The position numbers and the translations under genes are program-made. From the NCBI RefSeq assembly GCF_051388935.1, contig NZ_JBPKBI010000001.1:496001-560000 (forward strand): a stretch of DNA of 64,000 nucleotides, read 5' to 3'. This document shows positions 23,869-31,252 of this stretch, in pieces (the first letter of the stretch is position 1; every line of letters starts with the position of its first letter). Under the pieces are notes generated by a model. That model saw only the letters and a program-made list of their open reading frames with translations, was not told the origin of the DNA and did no database searches. The DNA is from Yinghuangia sp035454725. GTDB lineage: Bacteria; Actinomycetota; Actinomycetes; Streptomycetales; Streptomycetaceae.

Positions 23869-25104
23869 TCATCGCCGCACCGCCGGATCCGTACGACGCG
23901 ATCCTGGGCCGGCTTGCTGCGCCGCGACCGCGCGGCGAACGACGGTGAGCACGAAGGCCAGCGCCGCCGCCGAGACCACCGCGAGCAGGAGCAGACCGAC
24001 GGCGTACGAGTCGAAGGCGCTGTAGATGCCGCCCATCACCAGCGGGGGCACGAACCCGCCCAGTCCGCCGGCCGCGCCGACGACGCCGGTCACCGAACCG
24101 GTCATCTCGGCCGGCGCCAACACGGCGACCAGCGCGAACGTCGCCCCGCTGCCCGCGCCCAAGGCCGCGCCCATCGCCAGGAACGCGATCGTGCCGACAG
24201 GAGCCAGAGAGGGCGTCGCCGACTGCACGACGGCGCCGACCACGACCACCGCGAGCGAGGCGGCCAGCACCCGCGTCGCCCCCAGGCGGTCGGACAGCCA
24301 GCCGCCGACCGGGCGCATCGCGACGGCGACGAGGACGAAGCCGGCCATGCGGTTCGCCGCGTCCGTCTGGGAAAGGCCGTACGCGTTCTTCAGGTAGGTG
24401 GGGAGGTAGACCGAGAACGCCACATAGCCGCCGAACAGCACCGCGTACAGCGCGGCGGCCTGCGCGGTCACCGGCAGGCGCATCGTCGCCGCGAGCCGGC
24501 GGCCCAGCGACTCCTTCGGCGGCACCCGCCCCGGCGCGTCGCGCAGTACGACCGCGGACACGACGGCGAAGACCGCCAGCGCGGCGGCGGTGATCAGGAA
24601 CGGGTTCGCGGTGCCGTGCGCGTCGACCAGGCGCACGGTCGTGAGCGCACTGATCGCGGTGCCGCCCATCCCGGCCCCGAACACCCCGATCGCGAACCCG
24701 CGCCGCTCCGGGGGGAACCACGCGCTGACGAACGGGACACCGATCGCGAAGGCCGTACCGCCGATGCCGAGGAAGAAACCGCCGACCAGCAGCGCGCCGA
24801 GGGAGTCGTGGCCCCACAGCCCCAGGTACAGCACCGGCACGATGGTCGCCGCCGACACCAGCGGGAACATCACCCGCCCGCCGAACCGGTCGGTCATCGC
24901 CCCCACGGGGATCCGGCCCACCGACCCGACCACGACGGGAACCGCGACCAGTAACGACTGTTCGAACGACGTCAGGCCCAAGTCGTCCTTGAATCTCGGC
25001 CCGAGCGGACTGAGCAGTGCCCACGCCCAGAAGTTCACCGCGAAACCGAGTGTGGCCACAACAAGCATGCCCACCGGCCGCCCGGTTCCCTGTGAGTGAC
25101 GCAT
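23869..25104 (-). CDS. narK: Nitrate/nitrite MFS transporter, copy 1
   Basis: 411 aa, 12 TM helices, NNP family of major facilitators; imports nitrate and/or exports nitrite for the reductase behind it. Signatures: FAVNFWAWALLSPLGPRFK (TM1), GRIPVGAMTDRFGGR (loop 2-3), GVPFVSAWFPPERRG, and the second nitrate-signature region GAGSGATFALVAV with GVVGAAGGLGGFVPP. ATG 25104 follows GGGAGGG. Very similar to the next gene upstream; together they are a tandem duplication. Confidence 0.93.
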   Translation of the reverse strand: MRHSQGTGRPVGMLVVATLGFAVNFWAWALLSPLGPRFKDDLGLTSFEQSLLVAVPVVVGSVGRIPVGAMTDRFGGRVMFPLVSAATIVPVLYLGLWGHDSLGALLVGGFFLGIGGTAFAIGVPFVSAWFPPERRGFAIGVFGAGMGGTAISALTTVRLVDAHGTANPFLITAAALAVFAVVSAVVLRDAPGRVPPKESLGRRLAATMRLPVTAQAAALYAVLFGGYVAFSVYLPTYLKNAYGLSQTDAANRMAGFVLVAVAMRPVGGWLSDRLGATRVLAASLAVVVVGAVVQSATPSLAPVGTIAFLAMGAALGAGSGATFALVAVLAPAEMTGSVTGVVGAAGGLGGFVPPLVMGGIYSAFDSYAVGLLLLAVVSAAALAFVLTVVRRAVAAQQAGPGSRRTDPAVRR

Positions 25105-25407
25105 GCGGTTCCCTCCCGTCCGAGGATGAGCCCTACCCGCCGGCGCGACGAAGACACGGGGTATCGGGCCCGGCTGAGCCCCAGATCACCTTCCACTCGG
25201 CGGGACAACCCCGAGCAGGGTCATTCGGCCCTTCTGTCACCCCGATGGGCCTACCGCATACTCGGGCAAAACATCATCAGCATGGCGGAAATATGCAGTG
25301 TTTGTTCGACTGCGGTGGTCGGACACGCCCGCAACAAGCGGAGACGGGGAGGGCAGGGCCATCCGGCGGCCCTGCCCTCCCCGTCTCCCCCGCTTCGGGG
25401 CGGAACG
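25105..25407. other. Region between the two narK copies
   Basis: Holds the copy-2 terminator (25340-25388) and must contain the promoter for narK copy 1 and narGHJI. I could not find a GlnR-like pair here as clear as those elsewhere. Confidence 0.5.
25340..25388 (-). terminator. Strong terminator of narK copy 2
   Basis: Perfect 21-bp stem (25340-25360 with 25368-25388), loop atccggc, 20 bases past the stop codon. It should insulate narK copy 1 and narG from readthrough. Confidence 0.85.
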
Positions 25408-26688
25408 TCACCTCGGCAGGGCGGCCTCGGCCTGCGGCGACCGGCTGTCGGCATCCTGGACGGCGGTTGCCGCGCGGGTGGTGGCCAGGAGGTGGGCCAG
25501 CGTGCCCGCGGCCACCACGGCGAGCAGGACCAGGCCCACGGCGTACGAGTCGAACGCGCTGTAGATCGCGCCCATCACCAGCGGGGGCACGAACCCACCC
25601 AGCCCGCCGGCCGCACCGACCATGCCGGTCACCGAACCCGTCATCGCGGGTGGCGCGAGCTGCGCGACCAGTGCGAACGTCGCCCCCGCGCCCGCGCCAA
25701 GCGCGGCGGCCATGGTGAGGAACGCGATCGTGCCGACAGGCGCCAGCGGCGGGGTCGCCGACTGCACCAACGCCCCGACCACGACCACCGCGAGCGTGCC
25801 GGCCAGGACGCGGGTCGGCCCGAAGCGGTCGGAGAGCCACCCGCCGATGGGCCGGATCGCGACGCCGACCAGGACGAAGCCGGCCATGCGGTTCGCGGCG
25901 TCCGTCTGGGAGAGACCGTACGCGTTCTTGAGGTACGTGGGCAGGTAGACGGAGAACGCCACGTAGCCGCCGAAGAGGACCGCGTACAGGATCGACGCCT
26001 GGGTCGTGACGGAGAGCCGGGCGGTCGCGGCGAGCCGGCGTCCGAGCGGTTCCGTCGGAGGTGTCCGGCCGGGCGCGTCGCGCAGCACGACGGCGGCAAG
26101 GACCGCGTAGGCCGTCAGCGCCGCGGCGGTGATCAGGAACGGGTTCGCGGTGCCGTGCGCGTCGACCAGGCGGACCGTGGTCAGCGCGCTGATCGCGGTA
26201 CCGGCGTTCCCGGCGCCGAAAAGACCGATCGCCAGCCCGCGTCGTTCCGGGGGGAACCACGCGCTGACGAACGGCACGCCGACAGCGAACGACGTACCGG
26301 CGATGCCGAGGAAGAACGTCCCGGCCAGCAGAGCGGCCAGAGAATCGTGACCCCACAGTCCCAGGTACAGCACCGGCACGATCGTCGCCACCGACACCAG
26401 GGGGAAGACCAGCCGCCCTCCGAAGCGGTCGGTCATCGCACCGACCGGGATCCGGCCGAGTGAGCCGACCACGACCGGCACGGCCACGAGCAGGGACTGC
26501 TCGAACGCACTGAGCGAGAGCGTGTCCTTGAACCTCGGCCCCAGCGGGCTGATCAGTGCCCAGGCCCAGAAGTTCACGGCGAAACCGAGGGTGGCCAGAC
26601 CCAGCATCAGATACGCGCGGGCGGCGGAGGGTGGCGTCGATTCGGGAAGCTGCCGACGTGCTGCGGCTTCCGGTATCTGGCGTCGCAT
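25408..26688 (-). CDS. narK: Nitrate/nitrite MFS transporter, copy 2
   Basis: 426 aa, 12 TM helices. Nearly the same sequence as copy 1 through all helices (FAVNFWAWALISPLGPRFK, GRIPVGAMTDRFGGR, GVPFVSAWFPPERRG, AGATFALVAQLAPPAMTGS), differing mainly at both ends. The start was set at ATG 26688, which has GGAAGGA six bases upstream; the ATG at 26709 has none. It has its own strong terminator, and its upstream region carries the phased GAAAC array at 26887-26944. Direction of transport is not determinable. Confidence 0.93.
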   Translation of the reverse strand: MRRQIPEAAARRQLPESTPPSAARAYLMLGLATLGFAVNFWAWALISPLGPRFKDTLSLSAFEQSLLVAVPVVVGSLGRIPVGAMTDRFGGRLVFPLVSVATIVPVLYLGLWGHDSLAALLAGTFFLGIAGTSFAVGVPFVSAWFPPERRGLAIGLFGAGNAGTAISALTTVRLVDAHGTANPFLITAAALTAYAVLAAVVLRDAPGRTPPTEPLGRRLAATARLSVTTQASILYAVLFGGYVAFSVYLPTYLKNAYGLSQTDAANRMAGFVLVGVAIRPIGGWLSDRFGPTRVLAGTLAVVVVGALVQSATPPLAPVGTIAFLTMAAALGAGAGATFALVAQLAPPAMTGSVTGMVGAAGGLGGFVPPLVMGAIYSAFDSYAVGLVLLAVVAAGTLAHLLATTRAATAVQDADSRSPQAEAALPR

Positions 26689-26886
26689 GCGAGTCCTTCC
26701 GTCAACCATGAACCCTGTCGCGTGGTGCAGCGCGAAATGGTCCCCCGGAACCGGGTGGCCATGAGGAGATTACCGCTGCTTAATGCGCGGGATTCCCGCG
26801 GATCCGGGCAGAGTCGGTCGTTTCTTCGACAATAAAACTGACGCCGTCGGATTTTCACTGTGAGATTTCCGGTGTTCGATGAACCG

Positions 26887-26944
26887 GAAACAGTCCGGAA
26901 ACACATGTGAAGGTCCGGAAACGCTTTGGAAACACCTTGGAAAT
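26887..26944. promoter_or_regulatory. Phased GAAAC array, candidate GlnR binding region upstream of narK copy 2
   Basis: GAAAC occurs at 26887, 26898, 26918 and 26929, followed by GAAAT at 26940. Spacings are 11, 20, 11 and 11 bases, so the half-sites fall on nearly one helix face. Streptomyces GlnR boxes are known as GTNAC/GAAAC half-sites separated by six bases, which fits here. The array is about 200-255 bases before the narK start. Confidence 0.65.
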
Positions 26945-27325
26945 GATGCGGTCGCGTGCCTGTGAGGGATGCCGCCTGCGGCGGGCCGAGCGCGGACGGT
27001 CGGTGGGGTGAAGGTGTGTCCGAGCGCACGGTCGGCGGTCCGAAGCGCACGGCCGCAGGAGACGGCGTACGGGCGTGGCCGTCGCATTGCGCGTTCTTCC
27101 GGTTCAGGGGGCGGGGAACGAGCCGCAGAGGGCGCCCACTTGGCGACCCGGGACTTCGGCGGGGACTCGGCCGATGCGCGGTGGTCTCGTGCGTGGACGA
27201 TCGTGTGGTTCCACCTGTCCGATGTCGCCGGGTTGTTCGGTGTCGGGTCGGCGGGGCATCAGCGCCTCTTTGGGGGCGAAGTGACGCTTGCTTCCTGCGA
27301 CTCTCGGCACGTGAGCGATCGGAAA

Positions 27326-27360
27326 CGCCGAACGGCCCCCGGTGCGGGGGCCGTTCGGCG
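27326..27360 (-). terminator. Strong hairpin with T run on the minus side
   Basis: Perfect 15-bp stem (27326-27340 with 27346-27360), 5-base loop; minus-strand transcripts would continue with TTTCC. It sits just after a broken minus-strand reading frame. Confidence 0.65.
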
Positions 27361-27361
27361 G

Positions 27362-27518
27362 TCAACGAGCGCACTTCCCGACCGCGAATTTCACCCGGCG
27401 CCACGGCGCTCGCAGCATTCGCCACCTCGCGCGCGACGTCCTGCCAACCCCGCATCAGCCGGCCACTGCGGACCACAAACTTCTCATCGTCAGGCAACTC
27501 GTGCGCCGGAAAACCCAT
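27362..27518 (-). pseudogene. Broken small gene, possibly a RelE-like toxin fragment
   Basis: ATG 27518 is preceded by GAGGTGG and opens a protein-like frame (MGFPAHELPDDEKFVVRSG, RLMRGWQDVAREVANAA) of about 50 residues that then reads on without a stop. A one-step frame change would end it at TGA 27362-27364, directly before the terminator. The FVV-x-x-G-W-x-D pattern recalls actinobacterial RelE/cytotoxic-repressor-like proteins, but the C-terminal part is missing. The family call is a guess. Confidence 0.3.
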
Positions 27519-27630
27519 TGGCCACCTCGCGCGCCCGACCGTTCGAATCGACGGCCAATCGGCGAAAGCCGTTCCCGTTCCCAGATCACGTGGCGGAAAT
27601 CGGCAAGCGGCAAGCGGCAAGCGGATCAGG

Positions 27631-27801
27631 CGGCGCGGCCGGCTTTGCTCGGCGCGATGGTCCTGGAACGCACGGTCAACCGGCCGCCCCGGCCTGGTGC
27701 TCCGGCATGGCGGCGCCGGCTTGTCGGTGATGGCGTTCGACGTCGCAGGCGACCGCATCAGGCGGATCTGGGTCGTGCTCAACCCGACAAACCCCGCGCA
27801 T
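27631..27801 (+). pseudogene. Remnant of a SigJ-like ECF sigma factor C-terminal domain
   Basis: Two adjacent frames read RPALLGAMVLERTVN and then, after a frame change near 27680, GRPGLVLRHGGAGLSVMAFD and VAGDRIRRIWVVLNPTNP. The pattern N-G-x-P-G-L-V ... F-D-V-A-x-x-R-I-x-x-I-W-V-V-x-N-P is the end of the SnoaL-like domain of SigJ-type sigma factors. No sigma regions 2 or 4 are found upstream, so only the tail survives. Confidence 0.6.
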
Positions 27802-28029
27802 GGAACGCCGTGTCGCCCCGCGCCTGAGACCGACCGGAGCCACTGTCGACTCATTGCGCGCAGGCCACCGCCGCACAGCCCGATCGGTTGATCAGGCCGA
27901 CGCCCCGGCTCCGGTCGGCGGCTGCAAGGAATCAGGTGTGGCACGTCGGAAATCCAGTCGGGCTGTGCGTTCTCGTCACGGTGTACGGCCCCGCCCACCG
28001 CAGGACGGCGTGGGCCACCCACGGAAGCG

Positions 28030-28206
28030 ATGTTCGTCGCCCGCATGCCGACCCCGGACGAGGCCGCCACACTCCGACTCGCCGAAGGCGTACCCCTGTT
28101 GGTCATCCGACGCTTCACTCAAGGGAACGTCGGGCCACTTGCCTACGGGGAAACCCGCGCCGCAGCCGACGCGTTCCACGCCGACTACGAACAAACGCGA
28201 CGTTGT
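28030..28206 (+). pseudogene. Remnant of a GntR-family regulator (UTRA domain end)
   Basis: The frame reads FVARMPTPDEAATLRLAEGV then PLLVIRRFTQGNVGPLAYGE and ends near FHADYE. A-R-x-P-T-P-x-E-A-x-x-L-x-L-x-x-G-x-P-L-L-V-I-R-R is the characteristic last third of UTRA ligand-binding domains. There is no DNA-binding HTH upstream, and the frame runs past the usual end into non-protein-like sequence. Confidence 0.55.
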
Positions 28207-28258
28207 CAGCACCGCCGCTGTGACCCGATGTCGGCACCGATCACCCAGCGGGCAGCGG

Positions 28259-28402
28259 CTAGGTCCCGAGCTGCCACGTCACGCCCTCACGTGTGTAGTA
28301 GGCGTAGCCGTCCCGTACCGCGACGGCCAGAGTATGACCCCCGACCATGCCCGAGCCCAACCCGAACAGAGCATTGCCCGAAACCCGACGCGTCTGCGAA
28401 CG
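28259..28402 (-). pseudogene. C-terminal fragment of an unknown (beta-rich) protein
   Basis: The minus frame after a TGA at 28403-28405 reads GNALFGLGSGMVGGHTLAVA then VRDGYAYYTREGVTWQLGT and stops at TAG. The end looks like a real protein C-terminus (propeller-blade-like alternation), but only 47 codons remain. An in-frame ATG at 28348 would give a 29-aa peptide; decay is more likely. Confidence 0.35.
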
Positions 28403-28551
28403 TCATTCGCCGTCGTAGTGGTACGACGTCCGTCGGCTTGGCGCACGATCACCGCAGGATCGCATGCTCTTGGTCAACATCCGCCTCGCCCTCGACGTAA
28501 ACATGAAAAGAACGATTGACTCCGGGAAACAGCTCACGCCAAAGTACAAAC

Positions 28552-30279
28552 ATGGTCGAGATGCCACCGAGTCGAGCCCTGTTCGCAGTGGACATAAAAA
28601 ACTCCACCAAATATCCGGGAAGTTCCTGGCTGTCCCTTAGGCAGGCACTGCACGAAGTCGTTTGGTCAAGCCTGGAACATGTTGGGATCTCCAGGCATGA
28701 GGATGTACTTGGCATCGAAGACGCTGGCGACGGCTTCGCCATCATCCTGGGTGATCGCGACACCGCTCGTCTGGTCGACGCAGTACCCAAACTGAACAAC
28801 GAACTGCACCAACGCGCCCAGGATTTCGATCCGCCGCTGCGCATGCGTGCCGTAGTACACCACGGCCCGATCCACCCCTCAGGCTCCGGCACCGCGAGAA
28901 TCGAGTTGGCCCGGATGCTGGAAAGCAACGAGCTGCGAAAAGTTCTCGAAGACACCGGCTCGAAACTCGCCGTCATGATCTCCGACCACGCTTATCACAC
29001 CACAGTGGAGGACGGATATACAGAAGCTGTCAAACCTCTCGATTTCCGCCCGATGGATATCAGGGTCAAAAATGCAGAGATCAAGGTAAGGGTATACACA
29101 CCGGCCCCGCCCTCCGACCTGACCAAGCGCCGCGGAGTCGCAGTAGCCGTGAGTGCAGTTGCGGCGGCCTCGAAATACCCGAAACGGAAAGATGCGTCGG
29201 CTATCCCCCCGGAGAAGGGCACCACGGCACCCCGCAACCGGAAAATCCGCATGACCTCGGCCAAAACGAATATTTCCCACGGGCAACCCTTCCCCGAACG
29301 CCCGCGCCGCACGGCCTCCACGGCCACGGTCGGCTCGCCCCTAGGGTCGCCTCTCTCCTCGCATGCGCACATGCCGCCGAGCCGCGCCATGATCGCGGTG
29401 GATATTGAGCAGTACAGCGGATATCCGGATTTCCTGAGACCGTCCATCCGGCAGGCGATGCGTAAAATCATCGGTTCGGCGTTGGAGCAGGTCGGAATAT
29501 CATGGGACCCTGTTGAAAGAGACGATAAGGTTTATAGCCGCGACGACGGCGACGGGTTCACCATTATTCTGAGTGACCGCGACACCGCTCGCCTGGTCGA
29601 CGCGGTGCCCGAACTGAACAACGAACTGCACCGGCGTGCCAGGGACTTCGATCCGCCGTTGCGCATGCGCGCCGCAATACACCACGGCCCGATCGATCAC
29701 TCAGGGTCAGGCATCGCGAGAATCGAGTTGGCCCGGATGCTCGGAAGCAACGAACTGCGAAAGGCTCTCGAGAACACCGACTCGAGATTCGCCGTCATGA
29801 TCTCCGACCACGCCTACCACACGGCAGTGGAGGGTGGATATACAGCAGCTGTGAAACCTCACAATTTCCAGCCGGTGGATATCCAGGTAAAAAAAACTGA
29901 GCTCAAGGCATGGGTACACACGCCGGCTCTGCCCTCCGACGTGACCAAGCGCCGGGGAATCGCAGTCGCCGCGCGAGCAACGGCGGCGGCAGTCGGCACC
30001 GCAGCGACCATCGTGTCCCACAAGCTGAAGGACGCGCAGGTTGCCTCGTCATCCTTCACGGCGCCCAACAACCGGCCGCCACGTATGGGTTGGAATAAGC
30101 GCAAAAACTTGCCCATCGTGCCCATGGAGGCCGCCGATCGCCGCGCCCGCTCAGCGCCCACTCGCAAGGCCGCCGTGCGGGCGCTTTCAGCAGCCGCCTC
30201 CTCGCTTTTCCCGGGTACGAAGAACCGTCAGGAATCGAGCTTGGCCAAGGCACTGGAACGGGAACGAGACTTGAGATGA
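28552..30279 (+). CDS. Tandem-duplicated nucleotidyl-cyclase-like protein
   Basis: About 575 aa from ATG 28552 (ATG 28561 is possible; no clear ribosome site). Two copies of a class III nucleotidyl-cyclase-like domain, about residues 4-185 and 275-465. Each begins MPPSRA and has the metal Asp in AVDI (D14, D284), a second Asp in the D-x-G-D-G-F hairpin (D60, D334), and M-R-A-x-x-H-H-G-P, matching the cyclase I-H-x-G-P strand. The helix that carries Asn-x3-Arg in active cyclases reads ARIELARML, with Arg kept but Asn missing, so activity is doubtful. Basic linkers follow each copy. The stop overlaps the XRE-type gene (ATGA). Confidence 0.7.
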   Translation: MVEMPPSRALFAVDIKNSTKYPGSSWLSLRQALHEVVWSSLEHVGISRHEDVLGIEDAGDGFAIILGDRDTARLVDAVPKLNNELHQRAQDFDPPLRMRAVVHHGPIHPSGSGTARIELARMLESNELRKVLEDTGSKLAVMISDHAYHTTVEDGYTEAVKPLDFRPMDIRVKNAEIKVRVYTPAPPSDLTKRRGVAVAVSAVAAASKYPKRKDASAIPPEKGTTAPRNRKIRMTSAKTNISHGQPFPERPRRTASTATVGSPLGSPLSSHAHMPPSRAMIAVDIEQYSGYPDFLRPSIRQAMRKIIGSALEQVGISWDPVERDDKVYSRDDGDGFTIILSDRDTARLVDAVPELNNELHRRARDFDPPLRMRAAIHHGPIDHSGSGIARIELARMLGSNELRKALENTDSRFAVMISDHAYHTAVEGGYTAAVKPHNFQPVDIQVKKTELKAWVHTPALPSDVTKRRGIAVAARATAAAVGTAATIVSHKLKDAQVASSSFTAPNNRPPRMGWNKRKNLPIVPMEAADRRARSAPTRKAAVRALSAAASSLFPGTKNRQESSLAKALERERDLR

Positions 30280-30956
30280 AGCAACCAAGTTCGGCTTCCG
30301 CCCAAGACCGAATGTCGGACCAGGCTGCGTGGATGCGCGACTTCGGAGCCGTGTTCGCACCGGCCAAGAAGCGGGGCGGCATCAGCTTCCAAAAGATCGC
30401 CGACGCCTGCGACATCAAAGCCCAACGTGTCGGCGAACTGGCCAAGGGCCAAGGCGAAGTCACCAGCCTGGGCAAGATCGAGCAGATCGCCGATGCAATG
30501 CGCATCCCCGGCGAGATGATCGGATTGGCGCCACGCTCCTGGGAGCGCTCAAGCAAGCCGACCGTCATCACAGGAACGGTCATCCCCGCTCAGCAAACGA
30601 CCGAAGAAACCCGGCCACAGGCTGAGATCGGACTGTCATACGCACGTTCGCTCACCGACACCTTGGCGACAGTAGCCAGCCTGGGGAGTAGCGACGTGCA
30701 ACGACGATCACTCCTCACGTCGTTCACTAGACAAGCCGTACCGCGTGTGAAAAATGACGACTTCCATTGCGGATTGGTCGGCCATGTCGCCGCACAGGGG
30801 ACTATCAGCTGTCGCATTGAGGGCGCACGTACAGCGAGGTCAGCACAGCCCGAAAACGCAGCGACCCGCAGGCCTTCTCCCTGGGGGAGGTGCCGAGGGG
30901 ACGTCCTCGGCGAGCCTGCGGGTCGGGTGTCTGCCTGGTATTCGCCGACCGCCTGA
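30276..30956 (+). pseudogene. Truncated XRE-family regulator
   Basis: Starts at ATG 30276, overlapping the cyclase-like gene. Residues about 15-90 form an HTH domain (ISFQKIADACDIKAQRVGEL, KIEQIADAMRIPGEMIGL). Residues about 120-150 match the hinge of Streptomyces XRE/TPR regulators (SDVQRRSLLTSF). In intact relatives about 250 residues of TPR repeats follow; here the frame degenerates after about base 30740 into Arg/Pro/Ser-rich non-protein sequence and stops at 30956. The HTH itself could still be expressed and bind DNA. Confidence 0.6.
30863..30926. other. Three-way-junction-like inverted repeat
   Basis: A perfect 12-bp outer stem (cgacccgcaggc 30863-30874 with 30915-30926) encloses two smaller hairpins (ctccc/gggag near 30879-30891; ccgagg/cctcgg near 30894-30911). 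It lies at the decayed end of the XRE gene. It could be a terminator, a mobile-element end or a small RNA. Confidence 0.5.
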
Positions 30957-31017
30957 CGCTTTCCGCCGCGCTGCAGTCGAGGCGGGTCAGACTTCGGTCG
31001 GGAGACCGGAGTGGCGG

Positions 31018-31056
31018 CTAGCTGGCAGCCACCTCACGCGTCCGAATGCTATGCAA
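31018..31056 (-). CDS. 12-codon ORF with near-perfect ribosome site (orphan leader peptide?)
   Basis: TTG 31056 to TAG 31018-31020 encodes MHSIRTREVAAS. AAAGGAGGTG (31073-31064 on the minus strand) lies eight bases before the TTG, the strongest Shine-Dalgarno match seen in the accessory region. No minus-strand gene follows, so if it is a leader peptide its gene has been lost. Alternatively the site belongs to a larger broken gene. Confidence 0.35.
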   Translation of the reverse strand: MHSIRTREVAAS

Positions 31057-31252
31057 AACAGACCACCTCCTTTCCCGTGTACCGCACAAGGTAGGTCGGG
31101 TTCGGGCGGGAGGCAAGGAGATTTTCGGGTGGTCGTTCTCACGCGCTGGGCGGGAATAGCCGGAGGCCGTCGGGGGGTTGCCCCGCACGGGTGAGCGAGG
31201 CCGCCACAGGGCGGATTCCGGCGTCCCGTTCCACGACGGCGCGGTGTGAGCG

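Larger units (their letters stand above)
26689..28551. other. 1.9-kb region without an intact gene
   Basis: Holds the narK regulatory array (26887-26944), a terminator (27326-27360) and pieces of at least four decayed or broken genes listed separately. The long open frames here (for example 26607-28118 minus, 26956-27891 plus) are GC-rich artefacts whose only protein-like parts are those short pieces. Confidence 0.6.

Noticed and set aside
27535..27550. GTTCGAATC resembling a tRNA T-loop
   Set aside because: No T-arm stem, anticodon arm or acceptor stem around it.
26607..28118. 503-codon minus-strand frame across the narK upstream region
   Set aside because: Runs through the start of narK, an AT-richer regulatory array and a terminator; only a short part near 27370-27518 is protein-like.
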